Positions 12,401-41,464 of a stretch of 64,000 nucleotides of DNA are shown piece after piece (the first letter of the stretch is position 1; each line of letters begins with the position of its first letter). The stretch is from Glandiceps talaboti (Eukaryota > Hemichordata > Enteropneusta > Spengelidae). The position numbers were made by a program, and so were the translations under genes. The notes below the pieces were generated by a model. It made no database searches and had not been told where the DNA came from. It saw nothing but the letters and a program-made list of their open reading frames with translations. The stretch is from the NCBI RefSeq assembly GCF_964340395.1, contig NC_135551.1, positions 30,777,455 through 30,841,454 of the forward strand, in the 5' to 3' direction.

Positions 12401-12535
12401 CACTATAACATGCAAGACTTAATTTTACAGGGGAAAGAACACTGTCAGTTAGTCTGACCAGAGATTGACACTATGTGACATGCAACTTCTGTACTTGCAA
12501 GCGAAAGAATACTCTGCGTCATAGATTGAACTTAA
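12401..12535 (+). pseudogene. Tandem partial duplication of dioxygenase B terminal exon
   Basis: Just after the stop at 12400, the segment ACATGCAAGACTTA...TTTTACAGGGGAAAGAA...GTCTGACCAGAGATTGACACTAT is repeated with a few changes (about 12408-12473). A third, more diverged partial copy starts near 12477 (ACATGCAACTTCTGTACTTG...GCGAAAGAA). The source is the last 65-70 bases of the coding exon including the stop. The original stop still ends the protein, so these copies are 3' UTR or flanking sequence. Confidence 0.85.
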
Positions 12536-12544
12536 CGGTTGACA

Positions 12545-12632
12545 CACATAAATCTACATATATTTAGTAACATTTGCATAAATCTACATATATATTTAGT
12601 AACATTTGCATAAATCTACATATATATTTAGT
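12545..12632. repeat. Three copies of a 32-bp AT-rich repeat
   Basis: The unit CATAAATCTACATATATATT followed by TAGTAACATTTG occurs three times in a row. Confidence 0.85.
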
Positions 12633-12726
12633 AACAGATGTCTTCCAGTTATTCAAAACTTCAAAGAATTTTTTATTAAATCTTTATTTACATGTGCAAT
12701 CCTCAGAATAACTAAAAATCACTCAT

Positions 12727-13936
12727 AGATAGACAGTTTTCCAAGGTTGTTTTATACAGAAAAACTACCCATACTAGATAGATGGTTTTCCAAGGTTGTT
12801 TTATACAGAAAAACTACCCATACTAGATAGACGGGTTTCCAAGGTTGTTTTATACAGAAAAACTACCCATACTAGATAGACGGGTTTCCAAGGTTGTTTT
12901 ATACAGAAAAACTACCCATACTAGATAGATGGGTTTCCAAGGTTGTTTTATACAGAAAAACTACCCATACTAGATAGATGGGTTTTCAAGGTTGTTTTAT
13001 ACAGAAAAACTACCCATACTAGATAGATGGGTTTCCAAGGTTGTTTTATACAGAAAAACTACCCATACTGGATAGACAGTTTTCCAAGGTTGTTTTATAC
13101 AGAAAAACTACCCATACTAGATAGACAGTTTTCCAAGGTTGTTTTATACAGAAAAACTACCCATACTAGATAGATGGGTTTCCAAGGTTGTTTTATACAG
13201 AAAAACTACCCATACTAGATACAGTTTTCCAAGGTTGTTTTATACAGAAAAACTACCCATACTAGATAGACAGTTTTCCAAGGTTGTTTTATACAGAAAA
13301 ACTACCCATACTAGATAGACAGTTTTCCAAGGTTGTTTTATACAGAAAAACTACCCATACTGGATAGACAGTTTTCCAAGGTTGTTTTATACAGAAAAAC
13401 TACCCATACTAGATAGACAGTTTTCCAAGGTTGTTTTATACAGAAAAACTACCCATACTAGATAGACGGGTTTCCAAGGTTGTTTTATACAGAAAAACTA
13501 CCCATACTAGATAGATGGGTTTCCAAGGTTGTTTTATACAGAAAAACTACCCATACTAGATAGACAGTTTTCCAAGGTTGTTTTATACAGAAAAACTACC
13601 CATACTAGATAGACAGCTTTCCAAGGTTGTTTTATACAGAAAAACTACCCATACTAGATAGACAGTTTTCCAAGGTTGTTTTATACAGAAAAACTACCCA
13701 TACTAGATAGACAGTTTTCCAAGGTTGTTTTATACAGAAAAACTACCCATACTAGATAGACGGGTTTCCAAGGTTGTTTTATACAGAAAAACTACCCATA
13801 CTAGATAGACGGGTTTCCAAGGTTGTTTTATACAGAAAAACTACCCATACTAGATAGACGGGTTTCCAAGGTTGTTTTATACAGAAAAACTACCCATACT
13901 AGATAGACGGGTTTCCAAGGTTGTTTTATACAGAAA
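12727..13936. repeat. 49-bp minisatellite, about 25 copies
   Basis: The unit begins AGATAGACAGTTTTCCAAGG and ends ACCCATACT. Copies are almost identical except for a variable block at unit positions 6-12, which alternates between GACAGTTTT, GACGGGTTT and GATGGGTTT. The last copy breaks off at 13936. Each unit holds a pyrimidine-rich TTGTTTTATACAG, which resembles a splice acceptor. If dioxygenase B is polyadenylated at the AATAAA near 14114, the array is in its 3' UTR. Confidence 0.95.
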
Positions 13937-14324
13937 GTAAATCTTTCAGGAAACAGTTACACGACGTACGGAGTAAGAGTGGTGAATACAACCATCAATG
14001 TACGATCATGTAATCTACTATTGTGTAAGATATTGTGGATTTTATTGTTAATATGCTATATATGTGTTAATATGCATATTAATCTTTGAAATGTAATATC
14101 AAATATTTACACCAATAAATATAAATAACATGGTCACATCACTATTATCATTGTTTTCGATGAATATCAGATCTCATCTAAAGTAATAAGATATTTACAG
14201 TCACTGTGTCTAAGTTAGACGATTTCGAACCACGTCGACCTATCAAATGAAACCTTTGACCAAAAACCGTATTTCCTATCTCACTATTATGATACTAAAT
14301 AAAAGTCAAGATAGTGCAGGTTAA

Positions 14325-14626
14325 ACGTTTACTACCAGGACAGAAACACTTGAGACTTTGTAGACCCAATGCTTTACATCACAGGCTTCACAGATATATG
14401 TAAAATTAAAACTACTAGGACATACAGAAACACTCGAGACTTTGTATACCCAATGCTTTGCATCACAGCTAATACATGTGTAATGTAAAATCTCCCCTCC
14501 ACTGTCTATGATCAAACCCTCCAGGACAGACACACTCGAGACTTTGTAGACCCAATACTTTACATCACAGCTATGTAAATCAAACCCTCCAGGACAGACA
14601 CACTCTAGACTTTGTAGATCCAATGT
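14325..14626. repeat. Four diverged copies of a 65-110 bp tandem repeat
   Basis: The core ACTTTGTAGACCCAATGCTT, followed by TACATCACAG, occurs four times (about 14352, 14435, 14539, 14611), flanked by AGGACAGACACACTCGAG-like blocks. On the minus strand one frame stays open for 100 residues and repeats VKHWVYKVSSVSV with paired cysteines. I see no start context, splice sites or known family, so it is not called as a gene. 13937-14324 and 14627-15359 otherwise show nothing. Confidence 0.8.
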
Positions 14627-15383
14627 CCCGCCAATACTATGTAAAATCAGCCCCTAATGCATACAATGACCGCACCTACAAGCAGCACATGACAATCTTG
14701 ATCTTTAGCACCAATCAGTGCTGTCAATATAATCATGATAATGTGACACTCCAGAAAGTTAAGGAATGACGTCAGATCTATATCAGATAAGAATATAACC
14801 GCCCTCCTTCCAAACTAGACTTGCTCAAATTTATATTTCCCGATATTTTCCAGACTTCTTCCACAGTACAGTATATCACCTTTCAAATTATGTTCTACAG
14901 CGATTATCTCTGATGGAAACACAATATTTCTTTTATAAAGGGTGTAATGCCTTTAAAACGTCTAGGCGTAAAGCAGTGATTATTAACATTCATTCCTGGT
15001 AATGAACGTTCAAGTTTTTCACTTTTGACTTTTATATGTATTAAATAAATAAACAAATAAATACATATAAGTAAACAAAACGTCATTTCATGTACAAATT
15101 GTGGAATATATATTGTCCATGTTTCCAGGAATTAATAGGGCTGTAAATATAGTTTCAAAGTAGCTGAATTTGACTAAAAATATAAATTTGATCATTAAAA
15201 AAAATATCAGTTTTATCAAATGGAAACTTACTTAGTTGAACCATAGACATTGGAACGAATAATAATGACCATAAAAATAATGAAGAATACTTTCCCCACC
15301 CCATCCGATGTCAATCTTTTGACATCACCCGTTAGATTTATTAAACTTTGTTCTAAAAATGTTCTTGTTTGTATTCCGCGTAA

Positions 15384-15575
15384 GTTGTCATTTGGTCGAA
15401 GCATAGATATTAGGACGATTACCCCATCTCACCCCACCCTTAAGATACGTTGTCACAAACCTGCGCTTATTTGATATCCGCGTAATTTGTCATTTGGTCG
15501 AAGCATAGATATTAGAACGAATACCCCACCTCACCCCACCCTTAAGATACGTTGTCACAAACCTGCGCTTATTTG
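15384..15575. repeat. Direct duplication of about 95-104 bp
   Basis: The segment from GTCATTTGGTCGAAGCATAG through CACCCTTAAGATACG to CCTGCGCTTATTTG occurs twice in a row (15388-15471 and 15490-15573) at over 95% identity. A looser third relative lies at 15255-15350 (ACCCCATCC... GTTCTTGTTTGTATTCCGCG). Confidence 0.8.
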
Positions 15576-15994
15576 TTTTTCGTCAGTTGTAGGTTGGTTG
15601 ATGCCTTGAAAGATAGTAACTTTCCTCCAATAATTTATTGTAGATAGCATGTGATATGAAATCCCACATAGTATAGTCGTACGTTACGATGGAGGGGATT
15701 ATAAAATGCTCAATGTCATACTTCATAAGAAAACTTTTACACACTTTCCCTTACAGATTCTAGCTCACTTGATTGGTTGATTTTCAGATATTACAGCGCT
15801 GGTTGATTTACAACTATATAAAATGATCGATTTAAACACCTGATGTATACTCTATAACATTGCAGTAATACATTCTTGTCAAGTGCAGTATGACCGTCAA
15901 ACTTTCTTGATGTTGAAAATAAGGACACATCTTGATTATTTGTTAATAATTTGCTACCTTGGTAAATATGTGAAGTGACATTTTGTCACACTTA

Positions 15995-16072
15995 GTACTG
16001 AGAAGTGACACGGCTGTCTTTCAGATTTAGTTGGACCTTGCTTCAGTTTTTTTTTATATCACTTCTTAGTAC
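15995..16072. promoter_or_regulatory. Inverted repeat immediately upstream of the SLC5 start codon
   Basis: GTACTGAGAAGTGA (15995-16008) and TCACTTCTTAGTAC (16059-16072) are 14-base arms with one mismatch around a 50-base loop, ending 9 bases before the ATG at 16082. It could be a 5' UTR hairpin or paired binding sites. TCTTTCAG at 16018-16025 could instead be a splice acceptor for an upstream non-coding exon. Function is inference. Confidence 0.45.
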
Positions 16073-16081
16073 AGAGTAATA

Positions 16082-32353
<16,272 letters not shown>

Positions 32354-32439
32354 TATGTTGGGATGTACCAGCTACAAGAACATAAAATGTGTTTCACTGT
32401 AGATATAGAATTTTAAAAAATGGGAACATATACTAGCCA

Positions 32440-32668
32440 GGATCTACCTCGTCAATAACATATATAGAAAGAAACAAGTCTTATTATATCGCACGTCTAG
32501 CCTCGTCTATAACATATATAGAAAGAAACAAGTCTTATTATATCGCACATCTAGCCTCGTCTATAACATATATAGAAAGAAACAAGTCTTATTATATCGC
32601 ACATCTAGCCTCGTCTATAACATATATAGAAAGAAACAAGTCTTATTATATCGCACGTCTAGTCTCGT
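32440..32668. repeat. Four copies of a 57-bp repeat in the SLC5 3' region
   Basis: The unit TCTATAACATATATAGAAAG, continuing AAACAAGTCTTATTATATCGCAC and TCTAGCCTCG, occurs four times starting 87 bases after the stop. Each copy has a small palindrome (CATATATAG). It is probably 3' UTR; no clear polyadenylation signal was identified. Confidence 0.9.
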
Positions 32669-32679
32669 TTACCTGATTT

Positions 32680-34757
32680 CTAATATATTTTTATTTTTAT
32701 TTAAAATTGTTTTTGGATATTTTGACTTTTTAAATACAGTTTTTGAATGTTTGTTTATTCTTTTCCTTAGTTGTATATACTTTGAATTCATTCAGATATT
32801 CTGATTATCCTACATTTATAAATTTAATTTCTGATACATGTACATATTAGTAGAGCATGCGCATATACCGTCTTATACGTCACTAGGGCGGGAAAGTTAG
32901 CAGGGTTTTGATCAAATGTCTACCCCTTGTCCCCGTTTCGACAGATACCTTCAGAACCACCTTACTTTCTATTAGCGCTTCACTGAAATCAGAAATTACA
33001 TATACATACAGCCAATTACTTAGATATTGTATTCTTTTGCCTCTTGAAGGACTGTTTGTGCAAGTGGTGTTAACAGATTTGTGTTCATCATTCACAAAGT
33101 ATTGGCTTTTCATGATAACCAGGCAGTGTATAGTCTCAAGAAACACAGTTTTTCATTGATGAAATTGACCGAGAAGCATATTGAATGATTTATATAATGA
33201 TCAGTTTTCATATATACCTGCTTCATAATACTCTGGATATTAGACACACAGACATGTTGATGATCTGTACACATCATAATAGCATACTCTGTTTTGTACA
33301 ATATTTTAAATAAATTTGCTCTGTGCTACCTTAATACTGGACTGAAAGAGTCGTTAGTGTTAGCACTCGACCGATCAAAGGGAACTCCACCCAAGGAAGT
33401 AAAGGTATCAGCGATTCTTCTTGAGAACCATATCATTTCACATGATTTCAAATCATATAATATCGCGCAATTACCAAGAACCACCGAATTGAAAATTACC
33501 TCACGCACATTCGCATTTACAGGTTTGCCTTTATTAGGAAATGTCCACAAATCCTTCACTCTACCCCAATATACGCACAATTATTTTGTTACATTATTTC
33601 CTTCCACCATTTCATACTTGTCAGTGAGCAAAGACAGTGATTTGAGTCACATTTCTTTTCAATTATGAATCTAAAACTGTTTAAGAACACGTGGCACTTA
33701 ATTATGTCGTAAGAAATTTACCTGTTATGTTGCATGGAATTTGTCAGACCAACAGACAGCTTTGTCATTCAACTGTGAAAATACAATGAATACATTCATC
33801 TCTAAAATAGTAAATTTCAACTTAGGCCTAAACCATAGTTGTGTAAACGCATAATGCACAACATTCCTGTGTCATTTTAAACGAGCATAAAATTAATTCA
33901 TATTATTGGCAGTAATATACGAATCTGTGAAGATTTTTTTTCTAACATGTTATCCGTGATATACAATTTCAAAGCTCAATCCATGCCCCCCCCCCATATA
34001 ACTTAGCTACAGAATGTAGGAGTTTTAGATTGGCCCTTATATAATACCACCCGAGGTACAATTTCGACAACAGGGAATCATTTCCCATTACATGTATATG
34101 ATAATAGATAATAAATATGTAGTACCACCTGCAGTGCGTGTATGAACAACAATAGTCTATGTGATATATTGTATTAATATCAATTTTATTACGGATAACG
34201 ACAAGAAGGGACACTAAATGGAATTTAGTTTAGTATTTGGCGGAAAATGAAATTGGGATTGTATTTTCTAAGTATACTTCTAGGTCTAAAATTGTACTGC
34301 TTATCACGCCCACCCGTAGACTGAAAGATCAGTCGTTGCGGGCGTTCTTGTCATCAAAGGAGGCGCTCCAAGCACATATACACCTAACACCTCCAAGCGA
34401 AGAATTTTAGTCCCGTCTACTCTCATGCGATAAAAATGAACAATAAAATAATATCAATAGTTTTATCATGCTTCTTTTAGATAGCTTATTAGTTTTGTTA
34501 TTATGTATTGTACCTTTAACAACAACTCCCCAGGTTTTTGTTACGTGTACTCAAATAAATAAATATACATCAAATCATCACCACATAATGAGCCGTAGTA
34601 GGGTCGTTGTACACCCTTTACTTAGGTCGCCGTCATTATTTCAATTCAGGGAGTCGGAGGAAATCAGCTCTTAAAATAAGAACTGGCAGGGCTAGGCAAA
34701 AGTATTTTGTTCGTAATCATGCACATCTCTGCAAAGTATGAAGATGTTTGTTGTTCG

Positions 34758-34760
<3 letters not shown>
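32680..34760. other. Intergenic region between SLC5 and TMEM39, no gene recognised
   Basis: AT-rich sequence. An open frame of 124 codons at 33294-33668 and a few shorter ones have no recognisable family, no start context and no splice signals, so I treat them as chance. Confidence 0.6.
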
Positions 34761-34762
<2 letters not shown>

Positions 34763-34794
<32 letters not shown>

Positions 34795-34801
34795 GTTTGT
34801 T

Positions 34802-34837
<36 letters not shown>

Positions 34838-34879
34838 TTTGTTTGTTTGGTTGCGTGCGTGCGTGCGTACGTACGTACG

Positions 34880-34922
<43 letters not shown>
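34763..34922. repeat. Mixed simple repeat (GATT)n, (GTTT)n, (GT)n, (GCGT)n, (ACGT)n
   Basis: A patchwork of GATT, GTTT, GT, GCGT/ACGT and GT blocks about 480 bases upstream of the TMEM39 start codon. Confidence 0.92.
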
Positions 34923-34923
<1 letters not shown>

Positions 34924-35403
34924 TTTGTTCTTCTGTATTTGTTTAAGACTTTCTAAGCCCTTTCTTTCAATATAGTGTGTAATCGGTACCTTTTCATTTT
35001 CTATTACTCAAAATGTGAACTTTTTTTAAACCCCCCCCCCCCGTACAACAATGGAGACTCCCTCATCCTGCCCTCCTCGCCTCGCTGCACTGTTTACGTG
35101 TGCGATCGACCGATCGACCTCGGCTATGAGGTCTGTGACCTTATGCATAGTTTCCTCATGTTTGTTATGTGTTTGACAGTTCAAAGCTGTTAACGTTATT
35201 TGCTATAGTGATGAAATTTATGATAACTTTTGAAAAAAAAATACATAATTTAAAGTGAAAATAAAGTGATATTTCAATTACCCAGCATTCCACACGTTTC
35301 CGGAAGTTGTGAAAAGCCACAGGTTCATTTGGCTGTCAACTTCGAAATATTACGATGATATTTCAATAACTATTAGTGTATTAGTAGAGGTCGTATTTAT
35401 AAA

Positions 35404-38400
35404 ATGCCAGGGGGACGTCGAGGACCCGGGAGACCGCCCATCACCCGAACTGTTCCACCGCCAGTGCAAACCCTTGGAGGTTCTCAAAGTGCTACTCTTC
35501 GGCAGAGGTGAGTAGTCGTTCGACGCGTTCATTGTGTTTGTTGTTGTTGTATTCCGAAAAGGGGAACTTCCACTTGTCTTATAATAAATGGACTGTGCTA
35601 TAACTGAAACGTTCCCCTAGTGGAAGGTAGTATATCTATGCAGTAGATTGGACTGTGAATTCTTCTAAGATGGCAACCTAGCGAGAAACAGGAAGTATTC
35701 AGTCAATATATTATGTTGATAAAACCATACAGCATATGTTGAAACCAGTTGCAGCAGTGTCACTAGCTTGGAGGATCAAGTGTTGCAGCATGAATGGTTG
35801 CAGTAACTGTAACACTGAGGATAAGTTATTGCATTAACTGTACAATTTAGGGTCAGATATTGCAGTAACTGTAGCAGTGGGTATTTAGCAGTAAACTGTT
35901 TAGGATCAGCTGTTGCAGTAATTAACTGGCATTTAGGGTAAGGTGTAATTTACAATTCTTGATCAGGTGTTGCAGTAACTCTGGTCATGGAGGTGTATGC
36001 CACCATGCTCTGGCATTAAGGATCAGGACTGGGGTGTTGCAGTAACAGCTGCATTGACGATCAGGTGTTGCAATAACTATTGCATTCAGAATCTAGTATT
36101 GTACTTGTAGTAACAACTGGTATTGAGGATCAGGTGTTGCAGTAATTTACAAATTTAGGGTCAGATGTTGCAGTAACTGACATTGAGAATTGGTTGTTGC
36201 CATAACTGCATTGAGGAGCAATTGTAGCAGTAACTTGCATTCAGAATCAAGTGTTGCAGTAACAACAGTGGTATTGAGGATGAGGTGTTGCAGTAACTAT
36301 TGTGTTGATGATCAGGTGTAGCAGTAACAAACTTTCAAAATCAGATGTAGCAGTAACAAACATTCAGAATCAGGTGTAGCAGTAACAAACATTCAGAATC
36401 AGGTGTAGCAGTAACTGTTGTATTGATGATCAGGTGTAGCAGTAACAAACTTTCAAAATCAGATGTAGCAGTAACAAACATTCAGAATCAGGTGTAGCAG
36501 TAACAAACATTCAGAATCAGGTGTAGCAGTAACTGTTGTATTGATGATCAGGTGTAGCAGTAACAAACTTTCAAAATCAGGTGTAGCAGTAACAAACATT
36601 CAGAATCAGGTATAGCAGTAACAAACATTCAGAATCAGGTGTTGCAGTAACAAACATTTAGAATCAGGTGTTGCAGTAACAAACATTCAGAATCAGGTGT
36701 AGCAGTAACTGTTGTATTGATGATCAGGTGTTGCAGTAACAAACATTCAGAATCAGGTATAGCAGTAAAAATGTTAAGTCAAATTCAAAATCTACAACAC
36801 AAGCAACTTTTGAAAGTTTGTGTACTTCATTGTTGTTACCTTGGACTTGGTTTGTCTATGTTGTTTATTGCTTTGTAAAATTGGTAATGAATGAAATCGA
36901 ATGAATAATTGTAATGTACATTGTGTATAACCCTTAATGACTTGGTTTCTGTAAATACACCGTAAATAATAAATGTGATAACACTATCCAAGTACAAAGT
37001 GTCAAACAGTTGATGAATCAGTACAATTTGGAATTAGAATATAACTAAAAGTTAATTTATATTCATGATGCAGTAGTGTCTTACATTGTACTTTTCAACT
37101 GTGTTACATTATTTTTATATATTCTAAGTTATGTAAATGCACTCTAGAAAAACTTACTAATACATTACAATATGTATGTCTTATTTACAGGAATGGTCCC
37201 AATATGGTGATTGGTAATGCTCCTGTAACAACAACACTTATCACAATTACTCCAATAAAGCATCAACAAATCCCAGACCTGCCAACTGACAACAATCTAT
37301 TCTTTGAAATGACTGTCTTCTTCTATCTGGTTATGGCATTATTTTTACAGTATATCAACATCTATAGAACTGTTTGGTGGTTGCCACACTCTCCAGCCAA
37401 CACTGCACTGGTTAGTAGTAATATCTGAAACATACCAATGTGACACACCAGCTTCATCGTCCCCAAATAACCCCCCACCCCCACCCATTTTAGACATTGT
37501 AATTCATAGAAAATTCAATTATTTTGCTTTGAAAATTCAAGTTCAAAAGATGATTTTAGGAAATCCAAAAAACTTAATCATAGAGAGGAAATGACCAGGT
37601 CAGTTGTTTTGGAAAGATTTGACCAAAACAAACATTGAGTCACCAGAGAAAAGGAATATGCTAAAAGTAGAAGAAAGATCAGCTAGCACATTCTAAATTG
37701 CTAATAATCCATTAAGCCTTGACCATTTTCACATCTATTGCATAAGTACTGAAATGTTACCAGGATTACATACCAATGCTTTCATTAAGTAACATGTACT
37801 GAGTTCCCAATGTGTTTTGCAAAAGTTCCCAAATAAAATTATGGTTCAAAGTATGTAAGTTTTCCTATATTTCCCTCTTTTATGCATGCTGCCAAACCTT
37901 AGTGAAACCACTGATCACACTCTGTAGTTTGTATTTGAGGAAAACAATTGCTGATTGATCCTCATCAGTGATGTTAATTTTTGTGTTGTTTCAGAACTTT
38001 TATTTGATAGACTTGCATTTGGTTGTCTTCATTGTGGTGATACTGACAAGGAGATTGGTTTGGAAAATGGTACGAGAGGTAAGATAGTAGCAAATATATA
38101 CATGTATGTTTGTTTTAGTGCTGGTAGACCAGAAAACAATCATTGTAACTAAGAAAGAACAATCTCTTGCATCAATGACCACTCCATAGCTTCAGAGATA
38201 TTGTTAATTATTGAAGTATATTTTGTATGGCAAGATGACTAAAAAGTAAACAGAAATTTTGTATTTGCATTTTGTAAATGTCAATCAATCAATCTCGATA
38301 GTATATCTGCAACATCAGTCATAAATTTATTATCAGTATTTTGTGCATTAATACTGTGCATTCTCTTTTTTTTGCCAGTTTTACAGTTCATTAGAAGTAA

Positions 38401-40421
38401 AAGCAGTCATGTTTTGGGTTGCACAGATTTTGAAATGTACCGTCATCATGATGTTACTGGCCACATTGATATGGACTCTTGTCAACATGTTCTTGAACAA
38501 CTCAGTACTCAATTTACTCTTCTTAGCATACCCGTAAGTTTGCTTACATTATTATGTTCTTAGCATACCCGTAAGTTTGCTTACATTATAATGTTCTTTG
38601 CATACCCGTAAGTTTGCTTACATTATTATGTTCTTAGCATACCCGTAAGTTTGCTTACATTTTAATGTTCTTAGCATACCCGTAAGTTTGCTTACATTAT
38701 TATGTTCTTAGCATACCTGTAAGTTTGCTTACATTATTATGTTCTTAGCATACGCGTAAGTTTGCTTACATTATTGTGTTCTTAGCATACATAAGTCTTT
38801 CTGAAATGTACTCTTTTTAGCATACCTGTAAGTCTTTCTACATTATTATGTTCTTAGCATACCTGTAAGTCTTTCTACATTATTATGTTCTTAGCATACC
38901 TGTAAGTCTTTCTACATTATTATGTTCTTACCATACCCGTAAGTCTTTCTACATTATTATGTTCTTGGCACACCTGTAAGTCTTTTTACATTACTATGTT
39001 CTTAGCGTACCATAAGTCTTTCTACATTATTATGTTCTTAGCATACCTGTCTTTCTACATTATTATGTTCTTAGCATACCTGTAAGTCTTTCTACATTAT
39101 TATGTTCTTAGCATACCTGTAAGTCTTTCTACATTATTATGTTCTTAGCATACCTGTAAGTCTTTCTACATTATTATGTTCTTGGCATACCTGTAAGTCT
39201 TTCTACATTATTATGTTCTTAGCATACCTGTAAGTCTTTCTACATTATTATGTTCTTAGCATACCTGTAAGTCTTTCTACATTATTATGTTCTTAGCATA
39301 CCTGTAAGTCTTTCTACAATATTATGTTCTTAGCATACCCGTAAGTCTTTCTACATTATTTTGTTCTTAGCATACCTGTAAGTCTTTCTACATTATTTTG
39401 TTCTTAGCATACCTGTAAGTCATTCTAAATTGTACTATTCTTGACATACCTGTAAGTCGTAATCAGTCATACATGTATACTTACGGAAACTAATCTCACT
39501 GTTATACCACTTTCTCTCTATACAGACTTGTGTCTTATTTCTTGCTATATGGATCAACCCTTGAACCCAACAAAATGATGAGTCAGTCGTCATCAAGCTG
39601 TGACTCCAAACAAGCCAAGGAAGAAAGTCAACAATTGAAAGCCGTCAGAGAACTAAGTGATGTCATCTTGCCATACCATAAATGTACATTATCACCAGAC
39701 TCTATTCGCTATGAAGCCGACTACTTAAGATGTGATTTTAATGCCAGAATTAAACAAATTTTATTTAACTCCATGGTGTGTGCCTACTATGTAGGTTTTG
39801 TACCAGTGTGTTTTGTTCAGGTAAAGATTTACTATAGTTATACCGAGGTTACTAAATTATAAAATGACAGAACCTCATGATGGGCAAGGGAAAGTATGAC
39901 ATAATTGAGTATTTGTATTGAGTGCTTGTGGTGTTCTCTGCAGCTGCAGCAGGAAGCACTGCAAGCATATATGCAATATGGGTATGCAATATGGGTACTA
40001 GTATGTAATAATGTTTTCAGTATTGCACTGCACTGCAGTGCAAATACTATAAGTAGTCATGCACACCAGTGCAAGTAAACATTAGAACATAGGCAATAAT
40101 GTACAAATACAAACAAACAGCTATGTAGTAGCTATGTAGTGGAAACAATACACATCCACAATTATGCCAAGGAGCCAGCCTTCTTTCCTGCAGATTTATA
40201 GCTAATCATGATTGAAAAGAAATTAAATTGACATCTGTGGATTAAATTTTCTTATTATTCCCTTATTGTAACATATTTATACTGTTGATGAATTTAAAGA
40301 GTTACATCAAGACACAAGACAGCCTTCTAACTTTTCATCTCAAACTTCTGACTTCCATTCAGTTCCATACAACTTTATTTTGTAAATGTACACATACTGG
40401 GTTTTGGCGCTATGTAAAATC

Positions 40422-40460
<39 letters not shown>

Positions 40461-41422
40461 ACATACTGTATGTCAATCCAAGACAAGAGTACTTGAAATA
40501 CCAGCATTTTACTGGTAGTCATCATCTCAAAATAACACTTCTCTTACAATAATACTTCTCTTACAATTTCTATACATCAATATCGTTATAATCTCTTTCT
40601 TTCAGAATACTTTATACTTTGACGTTTGGTGGTCATGTCAACATATTGGCTTTGTCTGGTTAAATTCCTTTGTAATGTTTACTGCTCACTTCATGCCGTC
40701 AAAATATTGTGATGTGTTACATCGATGTGCCCTTCATCTTGGTAAATGGCAGAAGATTGACCATGGATACAGTAACACACCACAACATGTGTAAGTGTAT
40801 ACTTGGATTCATTTCAATAGGCTTAATTGATATAACTAATTTCAAAAGACTTTGAGATATACATGTACACTTTTGTACATATTGACATATGCTTCCAGAA
40901 CTTTACACAAAAACATTTATAAGATCACTGTGGGATAAAAGAAACACGAGGGTGAGACACTTATAGATATTGGTGTATTAAATAAGCGATTTAATAAGAC
41001 AGGGGCGTGTCATTTTATGTTTCATGTTGATTTTGTTTGATTTTGTATTGTCACATGTACTTGTTTGCTGTCTATATTTAATTCTATTTTATAGTTCTTT
41101 TTGTACCGATGCAAAGGTGAAATAAATAAATAAATAAATAAATACATGTACTTGAGGTACAGTCATAGATTTCCTGAGGTATGTGTAAGGTACATGACTC
41201 CCTAGCATAGTATGAGCTTGTATGATAATATTTATTTACAACCATTTTGTTTTCTCTATCAGCTGGTCTGACATGACAGTGTGGCCACAAGGAGTATTAG
41301 TGCGGTATAATAAAGGCCTATACAAAGCAATGGGACCACAAAATGTTGCCTATCCAGCTGACAGTTCACACGCAAGATTTTATGTAAGTAGAGATATACT
41401 GCATTTATTTGGTAGATGACCA

Positions 41423-41464
<42 letters not shown>

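Noticed and set aside
12727-13936. Possible CRISPR array (regular repeats)
   Set aside because: There are no unique spacers, the whole 49-bp unit repeats, and the setting is a eukaryotic gene. It is a minisatellite.
33294-33668. 124-codon open frame between SLC5 and TMEM39
   Set aside because: No recognised family, no splice signals, and a composition like the flanking AT-rich DNA.
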